Of a DNA stretch of 30,749 bases, positions 1-8,472 are shown one piece after another; the first letter of the stretch is position 1; the number at the start of each line of letters is the position of its first letter. Position numbers and translations under genes: made by a program. The stretch spans positions 2,807,885-2,838,633 of the forward strand of contig CP070840.1 in assembly GCA_020342025.1 (NCBI GenBank). Reading direction: 5' to 3'. The stretch comes from Deltaproteobacteria bacterium. GTDB lineage: Bacteria; Desulfobacterota; DSM-4660; Desulfatiglandales; HGW-15. The notes under the pieces are model-generated. The model was given only the letters and a program-made list of their open reading frames with translations, ran no database searches and was not told the origin of the DNA.

Positions 1-68
1 AATGTCCCTTGGGGGCTAGAGCAAAGCTGGGTCCTGCTCTTGAATCCGGTCCCTAGCCTTTCTTCACA
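1..68. other. Non-coding edge downstream of the Gfo/Idh gene
   Basis: This short stretch lies between the window edge and the stop codon of the minus-strand oxidoreductase gene. I see no gene, hairpin or repeat in it. In related genomes lpxB or another lipid A gene usually follows here, but that would lie outside the window. Confidence 0.5.
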
Positions 69-1037
69 TCAGCATATGGCCTGGAAATCCCTGCACCCTC
101 TTTCAATCTGGTCAATGATGCCAAGGGCATACTGAAGCGCCCTTCGTCCGTCTCGACCGGAAACCACTGGCTCTTCGCCGTTCAGGACGGCACGAACAAA
201 CGAAGAAATTTCATCCGCCAAAGGATCGTTACCAGGGAATTTCGTTTTGTTCGTGGTGATTTGGGGGAAATTGTAGTCATCTTTGACTTGGCTATCCAGC
301 TTTGTGACGCTGATTTCCCTTCGGAAGCAGTCCACAGCCATGTAAGCGTCGGGCTGAAAGACACGTATCTTTCTCAGGGGCCTGTCAGAGACCCGGCTTG
401 CCGTCAGATTGCCGACCGTCCCGTTCTCAAAAATCATTCTTACATTGGCGATGTCCGTCTTCCCCGTGAGAACGGACATTCCCACCGCATGAACCTCTTT
501 AACTTCGGCGGGCACAACATGAAGAATGATGTCCAGATCGTGGATCATCAGATCAAGGACCACGTCCACATCAGTCCCCCTCGTTGTAAAGATGTTCATT
601 CGGTGAGACTCGATGAAAACCGGATCTGTCAACAGGGATTCCATCTTTACGACGGCAGGGTTAAAACGCTCAACAAGCCCCACCTGGAGGACCAGGTCAT
701 TTTCGAGGGCCAAGCGGATCAACGTATCGGCTGGTTCAAGCGTGTAGGTTATGGGTTTCTCAATGAGGAGGTGAACGCCCCTGGAAAGGATATCTTTGGC
801 CACCTCGTAATGCCGCTCAGTAGGCACCGCGAGACTCACCGCATCCACCTGCTCCAGGATCCCATGGTGTTCCCCAAAAGGGCGGGTCTGGTAACGGCGG
901 GCTATCTCATTGGCACGATCATGATTTGTGTCCACCACGCCCACCAGGTCCACCTCCGGCATGGCCACATATTTCTGCACATGATAGTCCCCAAGGTGTC
1001 CCACGCCGATAACACCAATTCTTAACTTCTCCTTCAC
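69..1037 (-). CDS. Gfo/Idh/MocA-family NAD(P)-dependent oxidoreductase of the lipid A operon (GnnA-like candidate)
   Basis: The 322-residue protein has an N-terminal Rossmann fold with GVIGVGHLG at residues 8-16 and the family EKP motif at 93-95, whose lysine normally takes part in hydride transfer. An MIHDLD segment follows near residue 164. The start is GTG, with a run of G just upstream. It is the last minus-strand gene of the lipid A block, 25 nt after lpxI, so it probably acts in the cytoplasm on a nucleotide or lipid A sugar. In Acidithiobacillus a Gfo/Idh enzyme (GnnA) beside lpxA oxidises the 3-hydroxyl of UDP-GlcNAc before transamination by GnnB, giving amide-linked lipid A. That role is an inference here, because no GnnB partner is inside the window. 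The family call is secure; the substrate is not. Confidence 0.85.
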   Translation of the reverse strand: MKEKLRIGVIGVGHLGDYHVQKYVAMPEVDLVGVVDTNHDRANEIARRYQTRPFGEHHGILEQVDAVSLAVPTERHYEVAKDILSRGVHLLIEKPITYTLEPADTLIRLALENDLVLQVGLVERFNPAVVKMESLLTDPVFIESHRMNIFTTRGTDVDVVLDLMIHDLDIILHVVPAEVKEVHAVGMSVLTGKTDIANVRMIFENGTVGNLTASRVSDRPLRKIRVFQPDAYMAVDCFRREISVTKLDSQVKDDYNFPQITTNKTKFPGNDPLADEISSFVRAVLNGEEPVVSGRDGRRALQYALGIIDQIERGCRDFQAIC

Positions 1038-1062
1038 GTCCCCCTATCTCCCGGTCTTTAAC

Positions 1063-1878
1063 CTATCCCTCTTCTGAGACGATGGCGATCCCCGAGCTAT
1101 TGGCAAGTCGGATCATCTCAGACTTATCGAACATAAGGGTCTTGCCAGCCTCCAAGGCCAAGACAGAGGCCTTCACCTTTGCCATGGTTTCCACGGTCGT
1201 CAATCCCACAGAAGGGATATCAAAACGCAGATCTTGGTTTGGCTTACACACCTTCACCACAACGGCCTTCTCCCTGGCCAGCGCCCCACCCCTGCGGATG
1301 GTCTCGTCCGTGCCCTCCATGGCCTCCAAAGCCAGGACCGTTCCTCTCCGTACCACCACACACTGCCCGATATCTAGCTTTCCCAGTTCCTTCGCGATTC
1401 GCCACCCGAATTCAATATCCTGTTTTTCCTTCTTGGTCGGTTTTCTCTTTGTCAGGCATCCTGGAGGCGAAAGCAGCTCTGGGATGTAGGCGGTGGCACT
1501 GACGATGTAAATGCCCTCCCTTTCCAGCTCCTTGGCCAGGGATCTCAAAATTCCATCATCATGGAAGATGGCCAGCTTGGACATAAGGGTCAAGCCCTTA
1601 AGATCGGGCTTTATCTTAAACATAAGGCGCTTAGCAATCGTCCCTGCCATGAGCGCCTTCTGGACCCCATTCTTTTTCAGGGCCTTGATCAGCTGTCCCA
1701 GTTGCCCCAAACGTATCCAGACGATTTGATCCACCTTTTTGGCCAATTCTGGATCCGTCTCTTCACGATGGGCGACGGCCACAACGCGATGTCCTTGCTT
1801 TCTGATCGAGTCGGCCACTCTGAGGGGAAACTGGCCTCCCCCTGCAATAATACCTATGATTTCGTTTTGCTCGGACAT
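1063..1878 (-). CDS. lpxI: UDP-2,3-diacylglucosamine pyrophosphatase LpxI (DUF1009)
   Basis: The 271-residue protein begins with the LpxI-type segment EIIGIIAGGGQFPLRVA and carries the C-terminal glycine/alanine-rich region (RRGTVLALEAMEGTDETIRRGG near residues 178-198) typical of the DUF1009 family. LpxI hydrolyses UDP-2,3-diacylglucosamine to lipid X plus UMP, the fourth step of lipid A synthesis, and replaces LpxH in alphaproteobacteria and Desulfobacterota. Its place between lpxA and the Gfo/Idh gene fits this. Length is normal for the family. The ribosome-binding site before the ATG is weak, and a 94-nt gap with small repeats separates the gene from lpxA, so translation may depend on readthrough of the operon mRNA. 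Confidence 0.92.
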   Translation of the reverse strand: MSEQNEIIGIIAGGGQFPLRVADSIRKQGHRVVAVAHREETDPELAKKVDQIVWIRLGQLGQLIKALKKNGVQKALMAGTIAKRLMFKIKPDLKGLTLMSKLAIFHDDGILRSLAKELEREGIYIVSATAYIPELLSPPGCLTKRKPTKKEKQDIEFGWRIAKELGKLDIGQCVVVRRGTVLALEAMEGTDETIRRGGALAREKAVVVKVCKPNQDLRFDIPSVGLTTVETMAKVKASVLALEAGKTLMFDKSEMIRLANSSGIAIVSEEG

Positions 1879-1887
1879 TTTCCCAAG

Positions 1888-1969
1888 TGCCTAAAGTGAA
1901 CTAGAATGCCTAAAGTAAATGAGGCGGATACCTTACCCATTCTTTTTCCCCTTAGACTTTAGCTCACTT
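1888..1969. repeat. Short direct/inverted repeat cluster between lpxA and lpxI
   Basis: The decamer TGCCTAAAGT occurs at 1888-1897 and again at 1907-1916, 19 bp apart. Its core recurs inverted as ACTTTAG at 1956-1962, followed by CTCACTT, which mirrors the AAGTG sequence at the left end. The block fills the gap between two essential lipid A genes and encodes nothing. It looks like a remnant of a small intergenic repeat family. Confidence 0.55.
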
Positions 1970-1972
1970 CTC

Positions 1973-2746
1973 CTATCTCAGGACCCCTCTCTTTGATCCA
2001 TCCAGGAAGTCCAGGAGCATTTCCAATTCAGGAAAAGGTTTCATTTCTTCTCTGACCTGATCTATCCCCTCACTAAATCTGTTGTTTTCACGCCAGATAA
2101 TTCTAAAGGCCTTTTTCAGGCCGTCTATGGTCTCTCGTGAAAATCCCAACCGATGAAGTCCCGTGCTATTGACCCCGTAAAGTTTGGCCCGCTCTCCGGC
2201 CGTGATCATAAAAGGAGGGACATCCCTATCTATACCCGATTTACCCCCCAGGAAGGCATAAGCCCCTATCCGAACGAATTGATGCACCGCCACCTGTCCT
2301 CCTAGAATCGCATGGTCACCGACGCTTATATGACCACCCAGCGTAGCCACGTTGGACATGATAATCTTGTTTCCCAGATAGCAGTCATGGGCGATGTGGG
2401 CATAGGCCATGATGTAATTCTCATTGCCCACAACCGTCTCCCAATTTTCCTTGGTTGTCGCTCTATTTATGGTGGCATACTCTCTGATAATATTGTCATC
2501 CCCAATGGTAAGACGTGTATCCTCCCCTCTGTATCCAATGTCCTGAGGTGGGGAGCCGATGGATGCGAATGGATATATCCTATTGCGTGTGCCGATCTTT
2601 GTATGCCCCTCGATGGTCACATGGGAGATAAGCACTGTTTCCGCATCAATGGTCACATGGTCCCCTATTGTACAGTAGGGGCCAATCTTAACGCCAGGCG
2701 CCAACTCTGCACTGGGGCTAACAACGGCTAAAGGGTGAATTTCCAT
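1973..2746 (-). CDS. lpxA: Acyl-[ACP]--UDP-N-acetylglucosamine O-acyltransferase
   Basis: LpxA transfers a 3-hydroxyacyl chain from acyl carrier protein to position 3 of UDP-GlcNAc, the first step of lipid A synthesis, as a cytoplasmic trimer. The sequence is a left-handed beta-helix of hexapeptide repeats (residues about 1-190) followed by a helical C-terminus. The AHIAHDC segment at 116-122 contains His120, equivalent to catalytic His125 of E. coli. I place the start at 2746, giving 257 residues, because a GAAGGAG site lies 6 nt upstream of this ATG and the protein then begins MEIHPLA as in the family. The upstream in-frame ATG at 2776 would add ten unconserved residues. If the neighbouring Gfo/Idh enzyme is GnnA-like, this LpxA may prefer a 3-amino acceptor, which cannot be read from sequence. 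Confidence 0.96.
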   Translation of the reverse strand: MEIHPLAVVSPSAELAPGVKIGPYCTIGDHVTIDAETVLISHVTIEGHTKIGTRNRIYPFASIGSPPQDIGYRGEDTRLTIGDDNIIREYATINRATTKENWETVVGNENYIMAYAHIAHDCYLGNKIIMSNVATLGGHISVGDHAILGGQVAVHQFVRIGAYAFLGGKSGIDRDVPPFMITAGERAKLYGVNSTGLHRLGFSRETIDGLKKAFRIIWRENNRFSEGIDQVREEMKPFPELEMLLDFLDGSKRGVLR

Positions 2747-2865
2747 AATCGTCTCCTTCTCTTTCCTCTCACCCACAGACTGTGTCGGAACGCACCTAAG
2801 CCGTCATTCCGGACGAGTCCCGCCTTGCCGGACCTGGCCACGATGACAAATTACGAAACACGTCT
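2747..2865. other. lpxA-fabZ intergenic gap
   Basis: This gap inside the lipid A operon carries the lpxA ribosome-binding site. It also carries a GTCATTCCGG segment (about 2803-2812) resembling the short mobile palindromic repeats common between genes of Desulfobacterota. No ORF or strong terminator was seen. Confidence 0.4.
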
Positions 2866-3309
2866 CTAACCTATAGTGGCCATGAGTTCCGCCTCTGCCA
2901 CCAGATCATCCTTCACAAACGCTTTTCCAGCCATCTTCCAGACCTTGGACCCCTTTCTAAGGGGCTTTATCTCAAGAATGAGCTGGTCTCCAGGGATCAC
3001 CGGTCTGCGAAATTTCACCTTGTCCATGGACATGAAAAGAACGGTATTTGCCTGTTCTTCCAAGACATCAGGCATCGACATCCGAGCCAGCACACCGCCC
3101 GCCTGCGCCATGGCCTCCACAACAAGCACACCAGGCATTATGGGGTTCCCGGGGAAATGACCCTGAAAGAAAGGTTCATTAACCGTCACATTCTTTATGC
3201 CAACCACCCGCTCTCCCGGTTCCAGTTCAATGATCCGATCAACCAGTAAGAAAGGATAGCGGTGCGGCAATATTTTTATAATCTCTGGATAGTTGAGGGG
3301 CAATTTCAT
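2866..3309 (-). CDS. fabZ: 3-hydroxyacyl-[ACP] dehydratase FabZ
   Basis: The 147-residue hot-dog-fold protein carries the complete FabZ signature, with catalytic His51 in [11 protein letters not shown] and Glu65 in [10 protein letters not shown]. FabZ dehydrates 3-hydroxyacyl-ACP to trans-2-enoyl-ACP in cytoplasmic fatty acid elongation, and so competes with LpxA and LpxD for 3-hydroxyacyl-ACP. That competition explains why it is embedded between the two acyltransferase genes. Its start overlaps the lpxD stop by 4 nt, indicating translational coupling. The length is typical and there are no anomalies. Confidence 0.97.
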   Translation of the reverse strand: MKLPLNYPEIIKILPHRYPFLLVDRIIELEPGERVVGIKNVTVNEPFFQGHFPGNPIMPGVLVVEAMAQAGGVLARMSMPDVLEEQANTVLFMSMDKVKFRRPVIPGDQLILEIKPLRKGSKVWKMAGKAFVKDDLVAEAELMATIG

Positions 3310-4325
3310 GACTTCTCCGGTTCCTCCACCTTTTTTTCAAGTCTACGCAAGCGATTATACATCTCGGGAAGACGGGGTAAAAGAGTGGCTGTTCGGAGAT
3401 AGACTCGGTGGGGCATGGAGGGCGTGCCCGTGACCACCTGGCCGGGGGAGATGGATTTGGCCACACCAGACTGGGAGCCTATCATCACCCTGTCTCCGAT
3501 CGTGATGTGATCGTTTATCCCCACCTGTCCACCAATGATCACTTCTCGACCGATGTTGGCACTTCCGGATATCCCCGTCAGGGCCACAATGACGGTATCT
3601 TCTCCTATGACCACATTGTGCCCCACCTGCACCAGATTATCCGTTTTAACGCCTCTCTTGATCCATGTCTTTCCCAGTGCAGCCCGGTCGATGGTATTAT
3701 TGGCCCCTATTTCAGCCTGGTCATCTATCTGCACATATCCCATTTGGGGTATCTTGACGTTTGTCGGCCCATCGCGAACGAAACCGAAACCATCACTCCC
3801 GATGACACTCCCCGCATGAATAATGACCTCGTTTCCTATAACACAGTCATGAAGAATGCTCACATTGGGATGGATCACCGTGTGGTTCCCAATCCTTACC
3901 CTGTCCCCCACAAATACGCCTGGATAAAGGGTCGTGTCGTGACCGATCTCGGCCTCTTGTCCCACATATGCGAAAGGATAGATGGAGACATTCTCCCCAA
4001 CCTTGCTGCTTTTGTGGATGAAGGCCCTTTCACTTATGCCAGGAAACTTGATCTGCGGTGGCGAGAAGAGGCCGGCCACCCTGGCGTAGGCAAGAGCTGG
4101 GTTGGGAACCACCACCTGAGGCCCCGCATAGAGATCAGTCACCGCTGAGACAAGTAGGGCTGAGGCCTTTGTCTCCTTTAAGCTCCCTTTGTAGCGAGGG
4201 TCGGCGAAGAAGGAAATTTCCCCCTGGGAGGCCTCTGCAAGGGAATTAATACCGTTGATGATACGCTGGTCATCACCGATAATCTCTCCCTCGACCAGAT
4301 CAGCGATTTCCTTTAGCGTAGGCAA
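3306..4325 (-). CDS. lpxD: UDP-3-O-(3-hydroxyacyl)glucosamine N-acyltransferase
   Basis: LpxD adds the N-linked 3-hydroxyacyl chain to UDP-3-O-acylglucosamine, the third step of lipid A synthesis. The 339-residue protein has an N-terminal uridine-binding domain (about 1-100), a left-handed beta-helix of hexapeptide repeats (about 105-290) and a short C-terminal helix. The NLVQVGHNV segment holds His236, matching E. coli catalytic His239. The start is a TTG, supported by a GAGGTG ribosome-binding site 9 nt upstream and by the conserved N-terminus PTLKEIADLVEGEIIGD. The gene is coupled to fabZ by a 4-nt overlap and follows ompH after a 127-nt gap. Confidence 0.97.
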   Translation of the reverse strand: MPTLKEIADLVEGEIIGDDQRIINGINSLAEASQGEISFFADPRYKGSLKETKASALLVSAVTDLYAGPQVVVPNPALAYARVAGLFSPPQIKFPGISERAFIHKSSKVGENVSIYPFAYVGQEAEIGHDTTLYPGVFVGDRVRIGNHTVIHPNVSILHDCVIGNEVIIHAGSVIGSDGFGFVRDGPTNVKIPQMGYVQIDDQAEIGANNTIDRAALGKTWIKRGVKTDNLVQVGHNVVIGEDTVIVALTGISGSANIGREVIIGGQVGINDHITIGDRVMIGSQSGVAKSISPGQVVTGTPSMPHRVYLRTATLLPRLPEMYNRLRRLEKKVEEPEKS

Positions 4326-4330
4326 CTAAT

Positions 4331-4386
4331 ATCACACCTCTAATGCAGGATTGTATGGACAACTTATGAACCGATCATAGTGTGAT
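4331..4386. repeat. Inverted heptamer pair upstream of lpxD
   Basis: ATCACAC at 4331-4337 is mirrored by GTGTGAT at 4380-4386 in the 127-nt gap between ompH and lpxD. The left copy overlaps the lpxD ribosome-binding site on the minus strand, so an mRNA hairpin could mask it. The loop is long (42 nt), so the effect is uncertain. Confidence 0.3.
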
Positions 4387-4452
4387 CAGCGGCGTTTATC
4401 AAGTCGCATGTGCGATAATGCTTTCGTGGATCGAAACCTTCCTGAAAGGCTC

Positions 4453-4977
4453 TTATTGGTGCATTTTGTCATAGGCCTGGGTCACTTGATCGGTAATGTC
4501 TATGGCGTCGGCATAATATACGAGACCAATGGTTCTTCTCTCAAGGATTAAGATGAATCCCTGTTTCTGGGCTATATTTTCTAAAATTTTTTCTAGATCT
4601 TTCCCGACCACTTTCGTGGCGTCCTGCTCTTCATCTTTCATTTCCTTGGTGAAGTCCTCATAAAGGTATTTATAATGTCGTTTTCTCCTTTCTAGTTCTC
4701 TCTTCTTGTCTTGCTTGGCATCTAGGCTCAGCATCATGCTCTGCTTGTTGTAATCTTCTTCGAGCTTTCGGATCGTTTCCTCTTCGGCTTTCAGCTTTTC
4801 CTGCATGGCCTCAAATTTGTTCTTTAATTTCGCCCTTTCTTTCTGAAAGGCCTTGGATTGGTTTTGGAGTCTTTGAATATCCACCACGGCAATCGGTGAA
4901 GCACTTGCCCCGAGCGCAGTGTATTGGAAGCAGAGTGTAATGAAGATGCCTACCGTCAGTATAAAAAGCCTTTTCAT
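4453..4977 (-). CDS. OmpH/Skp-family periplasmic chaperone
   Basis: The 174-residue protein starts with a signal peptide (MKRLFILTVGIFITLCF...ALGASA, cleavage near residue 26). It then has IAVVDIQRLQNQSKAFQ, the typical start of the OmpH/Skp body, and a long charged coiled coil from about residue 45 to 120. Skp forms a periplasmic trimer that holds unfolded outer-membrane proteins after Sec export and passes them to the BAM complex. Its position directly downstream of bamA and upstream of lpxD is the classic arrangement. A GAGGAGG site lies just upstream of the ATG. Sequence conservation in this family is low, so the call rests on architecture and context. Confidence 0.92.
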   Translation of the reverse strand: MKRLFILTVGIFITLCFQYTALGASASPIAVVDIQRLQNQSKAFQKERAKLKNKFEAMQEKLKAEEETIRKLEEDYNKQSMMLSLDAKQDKKRELERRKRHYKYLYEDFTKEMKDEEQDATKVVGKDLEKILENIAQKQGFILILERRTIGLVYYADAIDITDQVTQAYDKMHQ

Positions 4978-5062
4978 ATTTCCTCCTCACATGATTAAGT
5001 AGTTTTAATTAGGGATTTGGGTTGACCGCAAATTCCTCCAGATTGGGTCGAACGGAACCCGG

Positions 5063-7786
5063 TCAGAATGCACCCCCCATCGTAAAATACCACTGGGCTG
5101 TCTTTTCAGATGGAATCACGGCCGTTCCGGGTTGTGGATCCAGGTTAAAACCGTACTCCAGCCTGATTGGGCCGACCGGAGAATACCACCTGATGCCGCC
5201 TCCGGCTCCCATCCTGAGCCCACTTACGGTGACAGCGTTCGGGTCGTCTGTAAAGACATTACCCGCATCGAAAAATACAAGGCCAACGATTCCCTGCTCC
5301 TCAAGGAGAGGGAATCGGTATTCAATGTTGAAGATCACCATCTGGTTACCCCCTATGGGGTCGCCAGTATTAGGGTCCCTGGGAGAGAGGGAATATTCTT
5401 CGAACCCGCGGACCGTGTTGATTCCACCGATTCGGAATTTTTGATAAACAGGAAGCTTCTCACCAGGCTTCTCATCGATATAGCCCCATCTCCCTTGGGC
5501 AAGAAAAACCGTTTTCCAAAATAAAGGAAAATACCAGGCCGTTGTGGCCAAATATTTATAGAAACCAACATCACCCCCCAGAAATCCACCCGCGGTCTCG
5601 AAGGTGAGGCTATTTAAGGATCCTTCTGTGGTCAGAAAAGGCCTGTCTTTGGAGTCACGCGTTATCGACAGGCCGATACTGCTGGTCAAGTTTCTCCCTG
5701 CCATCTCTTTTATCTCTTGGGCAGCAGTTTCGCCTATATCATAAATGTCCGCATCGTCATAGGTGTATCTTGCCGATCCCCTGGTAAATTCATCAAGGCC
5801 TAAAGAAAGCAAAGGAAAGCCGAATCTCAGGGCCCCTCCGAGACTGTCCCTCGTATACTCGTCATACTGCCGTTCCCAACTATAAATATCGATGCCGCCG
5901 GACAGGGGCTTATCAAAGAGCCATGGCTCGGTAAAGCGGATATCGATGTTCTGCGTGCGGCCGCCAATCATCACTGAAGCGACTAACTGTTGCCCGCGAC
6001 CAAAGAGATTGTTTTCAGAGATACTGAGATTTCCAATGGCACTCTCAAACTGACTATATCCCACGCCAAAAGCGAACGAACCTGTGGGTCTTTCCTTTAC
6101 ATTTATGTTCAGGACCATGAGATCATCTTGGCTTCCTTTTTTTGTCTGTACCTCCACGTCTTCGAAATAGCCGAGTCGGTAAAGATTTCTGGTACTTTTC
6201 GTAAGTCCCTTTCCACTAAAATATTCCCCTTCGATGACGCCGAGCTCACGCCGGATCACCTTATCCCTGGTTCTCGTATTGCCGGTGATGTTGATCCGTT
6301 CGAAACGGACCCTGTTCCCTTTCGATATGCGATAAGTAATGTCCACCAAGTGGTTTTCATCATCGGTCTTTATCACGGGGGATACCTCGGCGTAGGCATA
6401 CCCGTCATCGGCATAAGCACCCCCCAGCGCCATGATGTCCTTTCGGACTATTTCTCGGTTAAAGAACTTTTCCTTATTGATTTTGACGTTCTTGAGAAGT
6501 TCATCGACTGGTCTAATGAGCTCACCGACGATTGTCACTTCATTGACCCCATATTGGGGCCCCTCTACAACTTCGATGGTGATGATCAGCCCCTCGTCTT
6601 TTTTGTAGGTTACCTCTGGGTCACCGGCTTTCGCCTTCATGTACCCCTGATTCTGGTAAAATGAAGTGATCTTTTGAACGTCGAACTCCAGCTTCTTCTT
6701 GTCCAAAAGTCCAGACTTTGTGATCCAGGAAAGAATACCCTTTTCACTGGTCTCCATAACATCTTTGAGATCATCATCATCGAATTTAGAATTTCCGACG
6801 AATTCAATCTTTGTGATATAGATCTTCGCTCCTTCTTCTATCTCATAAATCAATGCAACCTCATTTTCGGGGAGCTCTTCAATTCTATCCTTGATTTCCA
6901 CGGTGTAATAACCCTTTTGCCGGTAATATTCCCTTAATCTGTTGATGCTCTGTTTGATCTCGCCGCGATTAAGGATGGAATACTCTTTGATTCCCACTTC
7001 TTCCTTTAACTGCTTGTCCTTCTCCTCTTTGTTCCCTTCAAAGACGATCCGGGCAATGGAGGGTTTTTCTTGCACGTTAAAGATGACGACCTTTCCTTTT
7101 GCTCCGTCTTCTGTTTCGATGCTTACGTCCGTAAAGAATCCCATTTTGTAAATGGCCCGCAGATCCTCATTGAGTTGATCAGGGTTAAGCCCGTCTCCTT
7201 TCTTGGTTCCAACCATGGCCAGAATGGCTTCCCTCTCAATACGCTTGTTGCCTTTAATTTCAATAGAGTCAATCTGTATGATGCCTACAACCTGGTTATA
7301 AACGCTAATTGAAGCCCTCTGCGTGGCGTCGGACAATCTATCCATGTCATCCTCCACGATAAACAGAGAAAAAGGAGGCTTTTTCCCAGTTATGTCAAAG
7401 ACCTTCAGGTCCAGGCTGATTTTTCTTCCTATTTGCGTGAGGCTACCCATGATGACCCAGTCAGCGCCCAAGTCCTTGCCAAGGGCCAAAATGTCCTTCT
7501 CTTCAATAAAGGGCAAAAGGGCCATGGCATGCCTATTCGTCACATCAGGACTCATCATAATCAGTCCCTTCTTGGCAAGGCGCGCCGTGAGCATCTCCTG
7601 TAATCCCTTCCTGAGATGATCCAGGGGCGTTGGGGCATAAACTCTGAATGGAAGCACAGCCACCTTTCCCTTTTCTTCGGCGTGAACCAACACAGGCACT
7701 AACAGGCAGAGAACCATGAGAGCCACTATCCTAAAAATCCTCATGTGCGAAAATACCAATTCCTTAAAGTCCTGGTTCAATCTCAT
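5063..7786 (-). CDS. bamA: Outer-membrane protein assembly factor BamA with an extra N-terminal domain
   Basis: BamA is the outer-membrane insertase of the BAM complex. The 907-residue protein has a signal peptide, an additional domain at about 38-165 (KGKVAVLPFRVYAPT... through LGADWVIMGSLTQIG), POTRA repeats from about 168 (QIDSIEIKGNKRIERE) to about 570, and a C-terminal beta-barrel. The barrel carries the INTVRGFEE loop-6 motif and ends in phenylalanine, as BAM substrates do. E. coli BamA has about 810 residues, so the extra domain accounts for the excess; it resembles the N-terminal domain of TolB or FlgT-like proteins. A GAGAG lies 6 nt before the ATG at 7786, but Met15 (7744) would start a more canonical signal peptide, MRIFRIVALMVLCLLVPVLVHA. 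The gene begins 9 nt after lolD. Confidence 0.96.
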   Translation of the reverse strand: MRLNQDFKELVFSHMRIFRIVALMVLCLLVPVLVHAEEKGKVAVLPFRVYAPTPLDHLRKGLQEMLTARLAKKGLIMMSPDVTNRHAMALLPFIEEKDILALGKDLGADWVIMGSLTQIGRKISLDLKVFDITGKKPPFSLFIVEDDMDRLSDATQRASISVYNQVVGIIQIDSIEIKGNKRIEREAILAMVGTKKGDGLNPDQLNEDLRAIYKMGFFTDVSIETEDGAKGKVVIFNVQEKPSIARIVFEGNKEEKDKQLKEEVGIKEYSILNRGEIKQSINRLREYYRQKGYYTVEIKDRIEELPENEVALIYEIEEGAKIYITKIEFVGNSKFDDDDLKDVMETSEKGILSWITKSGLLDKKKLEFDVQKITSFYQNQGYMKAKAGDPEVTYKKDEGLIITIEVVEGPQYGVNEVTIVGELIRPVDELLKNVKINKEKFFNREIVRKDIMALGGAYADDGYAYAEVSPVIKTDDENHLVDITYRISKGNRVRFERINITGNTRTRDKVIRRELGVIEGEYFSGKGLTKSTRNLYRLGYFEDVEVQTKKGSQDDLMVLNINVKERPTGSFAFGVGYSQFESAIGNLSISENNLFGRGQQLVASVMIGGRTQNIDIRFTEPWLFDKPLSGGIDIYSWERQYDEYTRDSLGGALRFGFPLLSLGLDEFTRGSARYTYDDADIYDIGETAAQEIKEMAGRNLTSSIGLSITRDSKDRPFLTTEGSLNSLTFETAGGFLGGDVGFYKYLATTAWYFPLFWKTVFLAQGRWGYIDEKPGEKLPVYQKFRIGGINTVRGFEEYSLSPRDPNTGDPIGGNQMVIFNIEYRFPLLEEQGIVGLVFFDAGNVFTDDPNAVTVSGLRMGAGGGIRWYSPVGPIRLEYGFNLDPQPGTAVIPSEKTAQWYFTMGGAF

Positions 7787-7795
7787 AGACTACTC

Positions 7796-8470
7796 TCACA
7801 AAATCCGCCCATCCACTATCTCCATTTGTCGCGACATCTTTTCTGCAAAACGCTGATTGTGCGTCGCTATGACCAGGGCTAAGCCCTCTTCCCTGTTAAG
7901 TCGGAGCAAGAGATCCATAATTCCCTCCCCAGTAACCCTGTCCAGATTCCCCGTGGGCTCGTCAGCCAACAGGAGCTTAGGCCTCATGATCAATGCCCTG
8001 GCGATAGCAACCCGTTGCTGCTCACCGCCCGATAGCTCCCCTATCCGGTGGTGCATCCTATCTCCCAGTCCAACCCTCATGAGCATCTCCCCCGCCCATT
8101 CCATTGCTTTCTTTTTGTTCGTTCGCGCAATCAGGCCGGGCATGAGCGTGTTTTCCAAGGCATTAAATTCGGGAAGAAGGTGATGAAATTGGAATATAAA
8201 CCCAATGTCCCTGTTTCTTAACCTACATAGGGCCGCTCCATCCAGTTCGTTCACATCGCGGCTCTCGAATCGCACTACGCCTTCGGTGGGCGGCTCAAGG
8301 GTGCCCATGATATTGAGCAGAGTGGATTTCCCCACCCCAGAGGCCCCGGTGACGGAGAGGCTCTCTCCGGGATGGACCGCAAGATCGATGCCCTTCAGGA
8401 CCTCTATGAGGTGTCCACTATGGGTAAATGACTTGTAGATCTTCACCAGTTCAATCATTGGATGCACCAC
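7796..8470 (-). CDS. lolD: Lipoprotein-releasing ABC transporter ATP-binding protein
   Basis: LolD powers LolC/E in extracting outer-membrane-destined lipoproteins from the inner membrane and passing them to LolA. All ABC motifs are present: Walker A GASGVGKST (42-50), Q-loop FQFHH (near 95), signature LSGGEQQR (147-154), Walker B LLLADEPTG (167-175) and the H-loop ATHNQ. The total length of 224 residues is normal. The gene begins 2 nt after the lolC stop. The annotated start is GTG at 8470, but the ATG at 8458 (MIELVKIYKSF) is equally possible and neither has a clear ribosome-binding site, so coupling to lolC translation is likely. Confidence 0.95.
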   Translation of the reverse strand: MVHPMIELVKIYKSFTHSGHLIEVLKGIDLAVHPGESLSVTGASGVGKSTLLNIMGTLEPPTEGVVRFESRDVNELDGAALCRLRNRDIGFIFQFHHLLPEFNALENTLMPGLIARTNKKKAMEWAGEMLMRVGLGDRMHHRIGELSGGEQQRVAIARALIMRPKLLLADEPTGNLDRVTGEGIMDLLLRLNREEGLALVIATHNQRFAEKMSRQMEIVDGRIL

Positions 8471-8472
8471 GT

